DNA of 64,000 nt from an uncultured Bacteroidota bacterium. Its GTDB lineage: Bacteria > Bacteroidota > Bacteroidia > Chitinophagales > Chitinophagaceae. Both the position numbers and the translations under genes were made by a program. The notes below the pieces were generated by a model, which was given only the letters and a program-made list of their open reading frames with translations, was not told where the DNA came from and did not search any database. Position 1 is the first letter of the stretch; each line of letters begins with the position of its first letter. Shown in pieces: positions 53,536 through 62,224 of the stretch. Where the stretch lies: NCBI GenBank assembly GCA_903887415.1, contig CAISPO010000008.1, positions 20,884 through 84,883 on the forward strand, read 5' to 3'.

Positions 53536-54519
53536 ATGAAGCATATCTTAGCATTTGTTGCATCTTGTTTGTTCATTGCCTCGGGAGCATTTGCCAAAGG
53601 CCACGGTGGCGGGCATGGCGGTGGGGGTGGACACCATTCCGGCGGCCATTCTTCATCCCGCAGCAGTAATGTTCATTCTGCCGGCAGCAGCAACAGCCAG
53701 GGGGTAAAGCACGCCGCAGGCCACAGCGCGTCGCAAACCAAAGCAAGAGTGCCTGTTAGCCGCACTACCGCCCCCAGTGCAATTGTTGCAAATCATGCCA
53801 GGAATATGCAGCCATACCAGAAAGGCGTACCAGTGCAGCCACGCGGCGGTGAGCCTGTAGTGGTCAACCCCGGCACAGCGTATTACCCATCTTATTACTA
53901 TGGATACTACGATCCTTATTATGCTAACCCTTATGCCTACAACCCTTATTTCAATATGTGGTCCATGGGCTTCAGCATGATGTACAGCCCTACCTATCCC
54001 TACATGGGCGCAGGGTCGGGCAATAGCTATAACAATGGTTATTCAAATAATAATATGGAGGACGACCTCGAAGGCTATGCTGTTTATGCACACGATACCA
54101 TTTCAGGGGCGCTGACTTTAAAGACAAATGCTATACTCCTGGCAACGAAGGATTCCGGAAAGGACTATGATTATACATTTAAGATAAAAGACAAGGAGCT
54201 GGAGTACGTTACGGCTTTCAACAGCGAAGACAAACAAGTGAAACTGGTGCGCCTGGAAAAAAGCAAGAAAAAGCTGTGGCGCGTGGTGCACGAAGGCAAA
54301 CTGAACCTTTATGATTACAGTCACGGTTTCATATACCGTCCAGGAGATATTGATAGAATGTCACTGATGGCCGCATTTAATGGGGATACAAAAACGTTTT
54401 ACAGTGTAAAAAATAAAGAGCAGCTCATCGATTATGTCAATCAGGCATATGGTCTGCAGCTTGACCCTAAGAATTTTACCTGGAACCAGTTGCTGATATA
54501 CGTGGATAAGCTCGACTAA
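53536..54519 (+). CDS. secreted protein, Gly/His-rich start plus unnamed C-terminal domain
   Basis: A 327-residue protein with a signal peptide (MKHILAFVASCLFIASGAFA), then KGHGGGHGGGGGHHSGGHSSSRSS and Ser/Asn-rich low complexity, then a Tyr/Pro/Asn-rich stretch (YYPSYYYGYYDPYYANPYAYNPYF). From about 180 to the end is a folded domain, EGYAVYAHDTISGALTL... RVVHEGKLNLYDYSHGF... DYVNQAYGLQLDPKNFTWNQLLIYVDKLD, shared with the next gene. The ATG at 53536 opens the signal peptide. GYxVxxxDTIxG recalls uncharacterised Bacteroidota envelope proteins. Confidence 0.7.
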   Translation: MKHILAFVASCLFIASGAFAKGHGGGHGGGGGHHSGGHSSSRSSNVHSAGSSNSQGVKHAAGHSASQTKARVPVSRTTAPSAIVANHARNMQPYQKGVPVQPRGGEPVVVNPGTAYYPSYYYGYYDPYYANPYAYNPYFNMWSMGFSMMYSPTYPYMGAGSGNSYNNGYSNNNMEDDLEGYAVYAHDTISGALTLKTNAILLATKDSGKDYDYTFKIKDKELEYVTAFNSEDKQVKLVRLEKSKKKLWRVVHEGKLNLYDYSHGFIYRPGDIDRMSLMAAFNGDTKTFYSVKNKEQLIDYVNQAYGLQLDPKNFTWNQLLIYVDKLD

Positions 54520-54607
54520 TGCAGCTTCTGTTTTAACATATTATTCCCATAATAAGGCGTAATTTTTGGTGTTGTTTTAATATACTACACCACTAAAAAT
54601 CTCCTTT

Positions 54608-55612
54608 ATGAAACGCCGTTCGATTGCCCTTGGTTTTTTCCTGCTCTTAGGAATAAATGCCAAAAGTATAGCCCAGCGCTATGCGTCTGCAAATAGCACA
54701 GAGTCTGCAACACATAACAGCAGTTCTGCAGGCCCTAACAATTACGATACGCACCCTTCTGCTCCAGTTGCCAGCGCTGCAGTAAAAGAAACCGCTATTG
54801 CTGTGCCTCATGCGGCCTCAACATCAGACGGGCCAACCGCATCCGCAAATAATCGTTTGCCTGCTGCACCTGGCACAGCAGGAGGTAGTACTTTCCATGG
54901 CCCTTCGGCAATCATTGCCGGAGCGCAAAGGTATAACCCGGTTACCAGGCACAACTACCCTTATTATTCCACACCTGTAACCAAACAAAAAAGCCAGGCA
55001 CACAATCGCTCCTTTGCGAAAGAAAGGTTCACCGCTTATCTTCCATACTTATACTATCCCGACGTTTTCCCTTTTTATGAATGTGAGTTGGTCTATGACA
55101 ATATGCTGATGGATAATGATAACTCTCCCAAAGGCGCCTCTGTTCTTAACACCTCTCTTGACGGCTATGTTGTGTACGGCAGCGATACCATATCCGGTAT
55201 TGTCACTGTAACTGATAAGGCCATATACCTGGAGCAGCCTTTGGATGGCAGGCATGTAAAGGGTTACACTTTCCCTAACACAGACAACAATTTACACGCG
55301 GTTGCTGTGTTTGAAGGAAATAATGCGCTTTACCTGGACCGGGCTGGCGGTACTGGCAAGTTATCACGGGTCATACATAGTGGGAAGCTCTCCGTATATG
55401 ACTACAAATACAATTTTGTTACACCGGAGAATATACAAAGAGGAAAAATGACTGTAGCATACGGTGGACAGGCAAAATCAGCGGGATCGTTCCTGGCGGC
55501 AGACAGCAAGCAACTGCTGGTAGAGGCTATCAACTCAGCTTATGGCCTGCAGCTCGATGGTAAAAACTATACCTGGAACCAGTTGCTGAGTTACCTGGAT
55601 AAGCTGGATTAA
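54608..55612 (+). CDS. secreted paralogue with the same unnamed C-terminal domain
   Basis: A 334-residue protein with a signal peptide (MKRRSIALGFFLLLGINAKSIAQ), an Ala/Ser/Pro/Thr-rich disordered region, and a C-terminal domain from about 180 (LDGYVVYGSDTISGIVTVTDKAIYLEQP... RVIHSGKLSVYDYKYNF... AINSAYGLQLDGKNYTWNQLLSYLDKLD). This domain parallels that of the previous gene along its whole length, while the N-terminal halves are unrelated. The two sit 88 bp apart on the same strand. Probably a surface or periplasmic pair; function unknown. Confidence 0.7.
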   Translation: MKRRSIALGFFLLLGINAKSIAQRYASANSTESATHNSSSAGPNNYDTHPSAPVASAAVKETAIAVPHAASTSDGPTASANNRLPAAPGTAGGSTFHGPSAIIAGAQRYNPVTRHNYPYYSTPVTKQKSQAHNRSFAKERFTAYLPYLYYPDVFPFYECELVYDNMLMDNDNSPKGASVLNTSLDGYVVYGSDTISGIVTVTDKAIYLEQPLDGRHVKGYTFPNTDNNLHAVAVFEGNNALYLDRAGGTGKLSRVIHSGKLSVYDYKYNFVTPENIQRGKMTVAYGGQAKSAGSFLAADSKQLLVEAINSAYGLQLDGKNYTWNQLLSYLDKLD

Positions 55613-55640
55613 CCTGCTTCTGCCCCAAGAGTAAAAATTG

Positions 55641-55648
55641 TATATTTG
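55641..55648 (+). promoter_or_regulatory. -7 box (TATATTTG) at the MNT start
   Basis: TATATTTG fits TAnnTTTG but ends 3 bp before the ATG at 55652. Either the transcript is leaderless or the true start is further in. Confidence 0.3.
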
Positions 55649-55651
55649 TGT

Positions 55652-55969
55652 ATGGTTGATAAAGACCAGATACTGCAACTCATAAAAAATTCGGTGAAAG
55701 CTACTGCACCCGGCGCCACGCTGATATTGTATGGCTCTTATGCCCGTGGCGATTACCGGGAAGATTCCGATATTGACCTTCTGGTGCTATTGGATAAAGA
55801 TAAAGTGACGCTGGAAGACAAAATGCAGATCCGTTCGCCTGTAAATCGCATCGAATGGGATACCGGCAAATTGATCAGCCTATTTTTTTATCCCAGGAAA
55901 GCCTGGGAAACACCGCAAATGGTTACGCCATTTTATGAAAATGTCAACCGGGAAGGTATAGTATTATGA
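55652..55969 (+). CDS. MNT-type nucleotidyltransferase (antitoxin-like)
   Basis: A 105-residue minimal nucleotidyltransferase with GSYARGDYREDSDIDLLV, that is GS (28-29) and DxD (40-42) with the usual ten-residue spacing, so the metal site is intact. Such MntA proteins AMPylate or otherwise silence a HEPN toxin. The next gene overlaps by 4 bp (ATGA) and encodes a HEPN protein, which fits a MNT/HEPN module. The start at 55652 is chosen over a TTG at 55646. Confidence 0.85.
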   Translation: MVDKDQILQLIKNSVKATAPGATLILYGSYARGDYREDSDIDLLVLLDKDKVTLEDKMQIRSPVNRIEWDTGKLISLFFYPRKAWETPQMVTPFYENVNREGIVL

Positions 55970-56361
55970 ACGACCAACAAAAGCGGGATTTAGTCCTATA
56001 CCAAATTTCTAAAGCAAAAGAAACTCTAAATGAAATCGAAGTTCATTTAAAAAATGAGTTTTGGAATACTGCCGTTAACAGGCTTTATTATGCCTGCTTT
56101 TATGCAGTAACAGCGCTGCTTATTGATAAGGAATTATATTCCAAAACACATTCCGGCACTAAACAATTGTTTGGACTACATTTTATTAGACCAGGTATTA
56201 TCACCGAAGTATCTGGCGATTATTATACTGAGATTTTTGAATTACGGCAAACAGGAGATTACCAGAGTTTTTTTATTTTCGATAAGGAAGAAGTTTTAGC
56301 TTTATTACAACCCGCCCGCAACCTCATCGCCGAAATTGAGCAAATATTATCAGAAGTCTGA
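55966..56361 (+). CDS. HEPN-domain protein (toxin-like partner)
   Basis: A 131-residue all-helical protein of the PF05168-like HEPN group: KAKETLNEIEVHL, NTAVNRLYYACFYAVTALLIDKE and FELRQTGDYQSFF. The RX4-6H RNase motif of HepT toxins is not seen; the Arg is followed by QTGDY instead, so the enzyme may lack RNase activity or belong to a different HEPN clade. Coupling to the MNT gene by a 4-bp overlap indicates a functional pair. Confidence 0.8.
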   Translation: MNDQQKRDLVLYQISKAKETLNEIEVHLKNEFWNTAVNRLYYACFYAVTALLIDKELYSKTHSGTKQLFGLHFIRPGIITEVSGDYYTEIFELRQTGDYQSFFIFDKEEVLALLQPARNLIAEIEQILSEV

Positions 56362-56410
56362 ACTATTCTCACAATTTTCCTACCCATATCCAATCTTGCA
56401 TAAAACGTAT

Positions 56411-56418
56411 TACTTTTG
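56411..56418 (+). promoter_or_regulatory. -7 box (TACTTTTG) for icd
   Basis: TACTTTTG followed by AGCGC, matching TAnnTTTG and nearly the same as the ftsX box. It is 43 bp before the icd start. A -33 element at normal spacing is not clear. Confidence 0.5.
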
Positions 56419-56461
56419 AGCGCTTTTTAAAATCTAAACGCTTTAAAGTACATATAACCTC

Positions 56462-57688
56462 ATGGCAAAAATTAAAGTAGCAAATCCCGTAGTGGAGCTT
56501 GATGGCGATGAAATGACGCGCATCATCTGGAAGTACATCAAAGAGAAACTGATCCTCCCCTACCTTGACATAGACATTAAATACTACGACCTGGGCATAG
56601 AGCACCGTGATGCCACCAACGACCAGGTGACCATAGACTCAGCAAATGCGATACGCCAGTATGGTGTGGGCATCAAGTGCGCGACGATCACACCGGATGA
56701 GGCGCGCGTTACCGAATTTAAACTGAAGCAGATGTGGAAGAGCCCGAACGGCACTATCCGCAACATACTGGATGGTACGGTGTTCCGCGAGCCGATTGTA
56801 ATGAGCAATATTCCGCGGCTGGTGCCAAACTGGACAGCACCTATCTGCATAGGCCGCCACGCATTTGGCGACCAGTACCGCGCCACCGATTTCGTAGTGA
56901 AGGGCAAGGGCAAACTGACGATAAAATTTGAAGGCGAAGACGGCAACAACATAGAGCATGAAGTATATAACTTCAAGGGTGATGGCGTAGCGCTGGCTAT
57001 GTACAATACCGATGAGTCGATCATGGGCTTTGCCCGTGCCTGCTTCAATATGGCGCTGTCTAAGAAATGGCCGCTGTACCTGTCCACCAAGAACACCATC
57101 CTGAAAAAATATGATGGCCGCTTCAAGGACATTTTTGAAGACATCTACCAGAAGGAATTCAAAGCGGAATTTGACAAGAACGGTATGGAATATGAGCACC
57201 GCCTCATAGACGACATGGTAGCAAGTGCGCTGAAATGGCATGGCAATTTTGTATGGGCCTGCAAGAACTACGATGGTGATGTGCAGAGCGATACAGTTGC
57301 GCAGGGCTTCGGCTCACTGGGCCTGATGACCTCCGTGCTGATAACACCAGACGGCAACACCATGGAAGCAGAAGCGGCACACGGCACCGTAACCCGCCAC
57401 TACCGCGAATACCAGAAGGGCAACCCAACATCCACTAACCCCATCGCCTCCATCTTTGCATGGACGCGTGGCCTGGCATTCCGCGGCAAGCTGGACAACA
57501 ACCAGGAGCTCATCAACTTCTCTGAAGCGCTGGAAGCAGTGTGCATCGAGACCGTAGAAAGCGGTAAGATGACCAAGGACCTTGCAGTATGCGTACATGG
57601 CAATAAAGTAAACCATGGTGAGCACTACCTTTACACCGAGGAGTTCCTTGATGCACTGAATGAGGGGTTGAAGAAGAAACTCGGGTAA
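56462..57688 (+). CDS. icd: NADP-dependent isocitrate dehydrogenase
   Basis: A 408-residue TCA-cycle enzyme of the eukaryote-like homodimeric type: [14 protein letters not shown] at the start, [19 protein letters not shown] for isocitrate binding, [13 protein letters not shown], and [22 protein letters not shown] followed by [16 protein letters not shown] for metal and NADP binding. It makes 2-oxoglutarate, the substrate of the complex whose E2 subunit is at 37506. Length is normal. A perfect palindromic terminator follows. Confidence 0.96.
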   Translation: MAKIKVANPVVELDGDEMTRIIWKYIKEKLILPYLDIDIKYYDLGIEHRDATNDQVTIDSANAIRQYGVGIKCATITPDEARVTEFKLKQMWKSPNGTIRNILDGTVFREPIVMSNIPRLVPNWTAPICIGRHAFGDQYRATDFVVKGKGKLTIKFEGEDGNNIEHEVYNFKGDGVALAMYNTDESIMGFARACFNMALSKKWPLYLSTKNTILKKYDGRFKDIFEDIYQKEFKAEFDKNGMEYEHRLIDDMVASALKWHGNFVWACKNYDGDVQSDTVAQGFGSLGLMTSVLITPDGNTMEAEAAHGTVTRHYREYQKGNPTSTNPIASIFAWTRGLAFRGKLDNNQELINFSEALEAVCIETVESGKMTKDLAVCVHGNKVNHGEHYLYTEEFLDALNEGLKKKLG

Positions 57689-57712
57689 ATTGATTTTTAA
57701 AATGAGAAAAGT

Positions 57713-57742
57713 AAAAAGTCATCCAGATCTGGATGACTTTTT
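57713..57742. terminator. bidirectional intrinsic terminator
   Basis: A 30-bp perfect palindrome (aaaaagtcatccaga/tctggatgacttttt) lies between convergent icd and the peroxidase gene. T-tracts are present on both strands, so it can stop transcription both ways. Confidence 0.88.
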
Positions 57743-57758
57743 AAATTATTGTCGGATA

Positions 57759-58841
57759 CTATCCTTTTAAAAATGGATTACTGAAATTTTTGTCAGAGAT
57801 CAATGCTGAATCAGTGAGAGTTTTGAGGAACGCGATGATCTGTTTTCTTTCGTCCGGAGACAAATGAGCTCCGTGTTGGTAAGCAAATTCCATTTTCGAA
57901 TCGATATTTATTGATTTGTTTACTTCTTCACTATAAAAATCTAACACCTCCTCCAATGTGTTAAATCTTCCATCGTGCATATATGGTGGCGTTATTGCCA
58001 CATTCCGTAATGAGGGGATTTTGAATTTTCCATAGTCATTTGCTGACCCGGTTATAGCACCTCTTCCTTTGTCACGGTATCTGTCTGCTACAAAGATGGA
58101 ATCGAGGCCATTGTTACTAAAACCGAGCGTTGTCCCCAATGGATCAGAATCTGTGGTATGACAATGGAGACAATCTCCTTTAGTCATGTCGTTGACAAGT
58201 ATATATCCCCTGGCCTCAGCTTCAGAAAAAACATCTTCTCCCTGAAGCACCCTGTCGTACTTGGACCTGTAAGAAAATATTGTTCTTTCAAACTGACCTA
58301 TTGCGTCTGCTATTAAATTGCTATCAATACGCCGATCACCATACACCCGCTCAAAGGCACGTTTGTAAAACACATTTCGCTCCAGCCGGCGAGTAGCCAA
58401 ATCCCAACGCATGTTCATTTCATCTTGTTGCGTAACCGGGTGAAACACCTGGCTCTCAATGCTGCTTGCCCTACCATCCCAAAAAAGAAACGGATACCAA
58501 GGCAGATTGAAAAGAGGCGGCGTGTTGCGTTTTTGCAATGCGCCATTCTTCCCCTTACTGAATCTTGTAGGTGCGTCACTAAACGCCGCCGACTGCCTGT
58601 GGCAACTGCTGCAGGAAATAGTACTATCGTCACTTAATATTGGATCATAAAACAAATATTTTCCCAGATTCGCGCCTTCTTCGGTAACCGTGCGAGATTG
58701 AGATTGGGGAATTTTCGGAAAATAATTTGGAAGTGAAACAACATAAGCAGTTTGCTGGTAACCAGTCTGGAAACCAACAGCTCCGCTAAGAAAAATGAAT
58801 GCAACCAGGACGATTGACACGGTTCCAAATCTCTTAGTCAT
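57759..58841 (-). CDS. di-haem cytochrome c peroxidase (MauG/CcpA family)
   Basis: A 360-residue exported protein (N-terminal hydrophobic segment VSIVLVAFIFLSGAVGF) with two c-type haem sites, CSSCH (77-81) and CLHCH (224-228). LFYDPILSDDSTISC and FKIPSLRNVAITPPYMHDGRFNTLEEVLDFY are typical of the family, which reduces hydrogen peroxide or oxidises other substrates in the periplasm. Its ATG overlaps by 4 bp the stop of the broken type IX-sorted protein gene upstream, so the two formed one operon. Confidence 0.92.
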   Translation of the reverse strand: MTKRFGTVSIVLVAFIFLSGAVGFQTGYQQTAYVVSLPNYFPKIPQSQSRTVTEEGANLGKYLFYDPILSDDSTISCSSCHRQSAAFSDAPTRFSKGKNGALQKRNTPPLFNLPWYPFLFWDGRASSIESQVFHPVTQQDEMNMRWDLATRRLERNVFYKRAFERVYGDRRIDSNLIADAIGQFERTIFSYRSKYDRVLQGEDVFSEAEARGYILVNDMTKGDCLHCHTTDSDPLGTTLGFSNNGLDSIFVADRYRDKGRGAITGSANDYGKFKIPSLRNVAITPPYMHDGRFNTLEEVLDFYSEEVNKSINIDSKMEFAYQHGAHLSPDERKQIIAFLKTLTDSALISDKNFSNPFLKG

Positions 58842-59753
58842 TTCTTCAGAATTATCTTAAATGTATTCGTTCGAAGATTGGTCTTAATTTTAAGAAGATA
58901 CATACCGTCAGCAAAGTCACTTATGTCTATTGATGTGTTTACCTGGCTGTTACCATATTCATGTACTATTTGACCCGCGGCGTTTATCAACTGTATTTTT
59001 TCGATATTGTTTAGTTTTCTCGATCTCTTGGTACCTATATAGACGACACCACTTGTTACAGTAGGATATACATCGAGGACATCAGTTTCCTTTAATATTT
59101 TGCTTGCAGTATGCATAAAAGTAGGATGAAGTATGATATTGTCTATAAGCCAACCCTCTTTATTACTGTCAACTGAATCTGATTTCAACGTAAATCTGAC
59201 CAACATGGAATCTGTTAAAACCGCAACAGATGAAGGAAGACACATCCAAATATCTTTCCAGGTGGTGTCGGTTCCGCTAAACGCGTAATCGCCGGTTAGT
59301 AAAGTATCCAAATTGGCAGGATTGTAACCGTAAAAACTATATACGCTAGGGTTATTAAAAGCGTTTTTCCAGGTTGCACCGCTATCAACAGAATACTCGA
59401 CTATCCCACCGCCATGTTTTTTTTAACAGATCAAGTTTTTGTTTCCATTGATAAGCGCTGACAAACGGGCCGAGGGTGTAAGGATGAACCGAAATAATGA
59501 ATGAAGAAGTATTATTCAACGGAATAAAACCAATTGTATCGGTCACTATGGCGTTGGGTAAAGTGGCGGCACTATCAAATATTGTCTTTTGGGGCCGTCC
59601 GATCTGCCAAACGTTTGAGCTATCGGAGACAATATTAACGATCACTGAAGTGGTTAAAGTGTCGGCGCCATCGAAATACTGATAGAAGGTTTGTGCAGAT
59701 AAGCGAGGCGAAAAAAATGACAAAGACAAAACGATCAGTAAACTCTTTTTCAT
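58838..59753 (-). pseudogene. type IX-sorted secreted protein, frameshifted
   Basis: Two frames join at an eight-T run (59417-59424). The 5' part (59385-59753) encodes a signal peptide (MKKSLLIVLSLSFFSPRLSAQ) and ends soon after the run. Removing one T gives LLKKHGGGIVEYSVDSGATW and restores a frame to 58838, about 304 residues in total. GGGIVEYSxDxGATW is a common motif of Bacteroidota secreted proteins. The 3' part ends in a type IX C-terminal sorting domain (IQLINAAGQIVHEYG... DGMYLLKIKTNLRTNTFKIILKK). The shift may be real or a homopolymer sequencing error. Confidence 0.8.
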
Positions 59754-59906
59754 AAAAAAGATTTTAGGGTTTGAGATAGTTGTTCAATAGTTAATAAAAT
59801 TAAGTAAAATAAATTGTAATAATAACACCTGGTTAATCAAATATATATTCTTCTGCTGGTCTCATCTGCTGGCACGGTTATCATACGCTACAAGTAAAAA
59901 CATTTT

Positions 59907-60035
59907 ATGGGCATGTGGTCATTGTTAGCGGTACTGGTAGTTATTGTATTTCTTGGCTTCAGAACCGGGCATCATATTTATCATAAACGCAAGGCTAAAA
60001 GAGATGCCTTCAAACAGCAGACGCCCACTCATTAG
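59907..60035 (+). CDS. tiny membrane protein
   Basis: A 42-codon frame: MGMWSLLAVLVVIVFLGFRTGHHIYHKRKAKRDAFKQQTPTH, one helix followed by a HH..H and basic tail. It is in a gap without other genes. Composition favours a real single-span protein, but there is no further support. Confidence 0.4.
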   Translation: MGMWSLLAVLVVIVFLGFRTGHHIYHKRKAKRDAFKQQTPTH

Positions 60036-60128
60036 ATCAGGCATAAACCTTACAAAAACAGTGTTGTTGCTGAAATACTGGAATTAGCCAAATCTTTGCC
60101 TAATTTTATATCATTATATCAGGCAACT

Positions 60129-60647
60129 ATGACTCCTTTTTACAAAATATTACTTACGTCTCTTGTCCTTCTTTTATCCACCGGCTATACTTACGCGCAG
60201 GAAACAAAAGATGGCCTCGACTGGTACACAGATATTACCCAAATAGCCAAAATCTCAAAAGAGACGAACAAACCTGTGTTTGGCTTCTTCACCGGCAGCG
60301 ACTGGTGCGGCTGGTGCCACAAGCTGGAGGCCGATGTGATCAGCAAGCCTGGCTTTAAAGCATGGGCCAAAAAGAACGTGATCCTCATGGAACTCGATTT
60401 CCCCCGGATGAAACAACTGCCCGAGCAGTTGGCGCAGCAAAACGGCAGCCTGCAGCAATTCTTTCATGTACAGGGTTACCCTACCGTATGGATATTCAAT
60501 ATCACACAGGACAGCGCTACACGATTCAATATCATTCCGAAAGGATCGCTGGGCTATCCTGCTGGGCATCCCGGTAAAGAAGAAACTGCATTTATTCATA
60601 CTGCGGACTCCATACTGCACCGGAAAGTGGAGCTAGCAAAGCACTAA
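60129..60647 (+). CDS. periplasmic thioredoxin-like protein
   Basis: A 172-residue protein with a signal peptide (MTPFYKILLTSLVLLLSTGYTYAQ) and the active site DWCGWCHK (Cys 60 and 63). KPVFGFFTGSDWCGWCHKLE and VQGYPTVWIF (cis-Pro) fit thioredoxin-fold proteins of the Bacteroidota DUF255/thioredoxin_7 type, which reduce or rearrange disulfides in the envelope. The ATG at 60129 opens the signal peptide; an in-frame ATG 33 bp upstream is less likely. Confidence 0.85.
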   Translation: MTPFYKILLTSLVLLLSTGYTYAQETKDGLDWYTDITQIAKISKETNKPVFGFFTGSDWCGWCHKLEADVISKPGFKAWAKKNVILMELDFPRMKQLPEQLAQQNGSLQQFFHVQGYPTVWIFNITQDSATRFNIIPKGSLGYPAGHPGKEETAFIHTADSILHRKVELAKH

Positions 60648-60682
60648 CCGCGAGATTATCTGCCAAAACCATTTACCAAACG

Positions 60683-60710
60683 ACTATCTACTAATTACTA
60701 TCTACTAATT
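60683..60710. repeat. 14-bp tandem duplication
   Basis: actatctactaatt occurs twice end to end, just upstream of the VOC gene at 60721. It could be a slippage product or affect that gene's leader. Confidence 0.6.
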
Positions 60711-60720
60711 ATCAAGAACT

Positions 60721-61131
60721 ATGGAACAGCCAAACTTCCCACCCGACTACCAGCAGGTAATGCCTTACCTGATCATAAAGGATGCTGCCGGGTTTATGAA
60801 GTTCATGCAGGAGGTGTTTGGCGCTAAAGAAAAAGTGAAGCATATGCGCGATGAAAACATCATCATGCACGCTGAACTGACAGTTGGCGAAAGCGTTATT
60901 ATGCTGGCAGACAGCACCGAGGCCTACCCGCCGCGCACTGGCGGCTTTTTCATCTATGTTGCCGATGCCGATGCTGTATATAATAAAGCTCTTGCGGCCG
61001 GAGCCACTTCTGTAACGCCCGTTGCAGATATGCCCTATGGCAGAAGCGGCGGTATTATCGATCCCTATGGAAACACTTGGTGGCCTACCGCGCATGGAGT
61101 CACTAACTCAGAAACAGTTGGGATACCATAG
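60721..61131 (+). CDS. VOC-superfamily protein (PhnB/glyoxalase-like)
   Basis: A 136-residue VOC fold protein: VMPYLIIKDAAGFMKFMQEVFGA, MHAELTVGESVIMLAD and YNKALAAGATSVTPVADMPYGRSGGIIDPYGNTWW. The last segment is typical of PhnB-like members, which include antibiotic-binding and unknown-function proteins. No substrate can be named. Monocistronic. Confidence 0.85.
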   Translation: MEQPNFPPDYQQVMPYLIIKDAAGFMKFMQEVFGAKEKVKHMRDENIIMHAELTVGESVIMLADSTEAYPPRTGGFFIYVADADAVYNKALAAGATSVTPVADMPYGRSGGIIDPYGNTWWPTAHGVTNSETVGIP

Positions 61132-61188
61132 ATCTTAAAATGACGGTCGGAATATTTGCCAGAGCCAATCCAAACGCCTAATTCCAAA

Positions 61189-62133
61189 TCACTTAAAGAT
61201 CGCCTGTTTCAGCTTCCATCTTACCGATTTGTTTTTCATCACAATGATGTATAGCGCCCTTTCACCCCCGAAGTTGCGGAAGAACCGCTCTACCCCTTCA
61301 TCCATGCTGCCCTCCAGGTCGAAGGTGGTACACCCCCGCGCCTTGGCTTCCTTTATTGTATGCCACAACAGCAGCGACATAGCACGATAGCTGTTTTTAG
61401 CATGGTTTTGCCCGCCCATAAAGTAGTAGCTGCACTGCTCATCCCATACCTGCCATACAATCGCTTCTATAACACCTTGCTGGTCTTTTGCCACCCACAG
61501 AGCCGCTGCGTCATTTGCCATACAGGTATCCATTATCCGCTGCATATGCTTAAAGGAGAATGGTATTTTCTTACCTTTTTTGCCGAGTGTCTCTTTTTGA
61601 AAATCATAAAGATCCTTCAGATTGCCGGGAGAATTGCTTACCGTTACCTCACTTTCAGCTATGCGGATATTACGGCGGGTTGCATCTTTCATGTTCTTCA
61701 GGAGCGTCTCTTCATTTTCAGAGAGTTCCAGTAAAAATGTCTGCTGCACCCTCGCTTCCAGCTTGTGTTTTTTTAACAGCCCCGCCTGCTTCATGCCAGG
61801 CTGCAAGGCCAGGTGCCACACCTTTGCCTTGGGCATCTGGGTCATCAGCTCTGCTACCGTCTCGTGCTCAAAGCTGTCTGCGTTGCTCTCCTTGAGACCT
61901 GACGGGTAATACACCTGCGGCCCCATATATGGTGTAAGCATAGGCGTGCGCACCAGCTTTACGCCCATCTTACTTTCTATAGGGTAAGGCCATGCACCGG
62001 TCACCTGGTCGCCCTTCCGGGCTATTGCCACATCCCACTTCTCACACGCCACATCTAGCCACCACGGTTTTTCAAACAAAGGTACAACCTTGCTTTCCGT
62101 GCATATCTTTATGTATTGTTCCTTGTTGGTCAT
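61189..62133 (-). CDS. GNAT-family acyltransferase (FemAB-like fold)
   Basis: A 314-residue cytoplasmic protein of the Acetyltransf_6/FemAB-like type: FLLELSENEETLLKNMKDATRRNIRIAE, then IVWQVWDEQCSYYFMGGQNHAKNSYRAMSLLLWHTIKEAKARGCTTFDLEGSMDEGVERFFRNFGG. Similar proteins add amino acids to peptidoglycan bridges or acylate unknown targets. The Phe-Gly-Gly close to the end is a common family signature. It lies 91 bp after the LolC/E-type permease on the same strand. Confidence 0.75.
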   Translation of the reverse strand: MTNKEQYIKICTESKVVPLFEKPWWLDVACEKWDVAIARKGDQVTGAWPYPIESKMGVKLVRTPMLTPYMGPQVYYPSGLKESNADSFEHETVAELMTQMPKAKVWHLALQPGMKQAGLLKKHKLEARVQQTFLLELSENEETLLKNMKDATRRNIRIAESEVTVSNSPGNLKDLYDFQKETLGKKGKKIPFSFKHMQRIMDTCMANDAAALWVAKDQQGVIEAIVWQVWDEQCSYYFMGGQNHAKNSYRAMSLLLWHTIKEAKARGCTTFDLEGSMDEGVERFFRNFGGERALYIIVMKNKSVRWKLKQAIFK

Positions 62134-62142
62134 TTTTGTTTT

Positions 62143-62174
62143 AGTCGTAAGTCATAAGTCGTAAGTCGTAAGTC
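62143..62174. repeat. 7-bp tandem repeat (agtcgta)n
   Basis: Four and a half copies of agtcgta (one variant agtcata) between the GNAT and permease genes. Such short tandem repeats change copy number readily; no function is known here. Confidence 0.7.
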
Positions 62175-62224
62175 CGCCAATATATCAAATTCAAAACTGC
62201 GAACTGCCGGCTGTAAACTGCCAA

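Noticed and set aside
59840..59906. Possible relic of a third tiny lipoprotein upstream of 59907
   Set aside because: The words tctcat and acgctacaag resemble the gene at 23503, but no open frame with a start and lipobox can be assembled.
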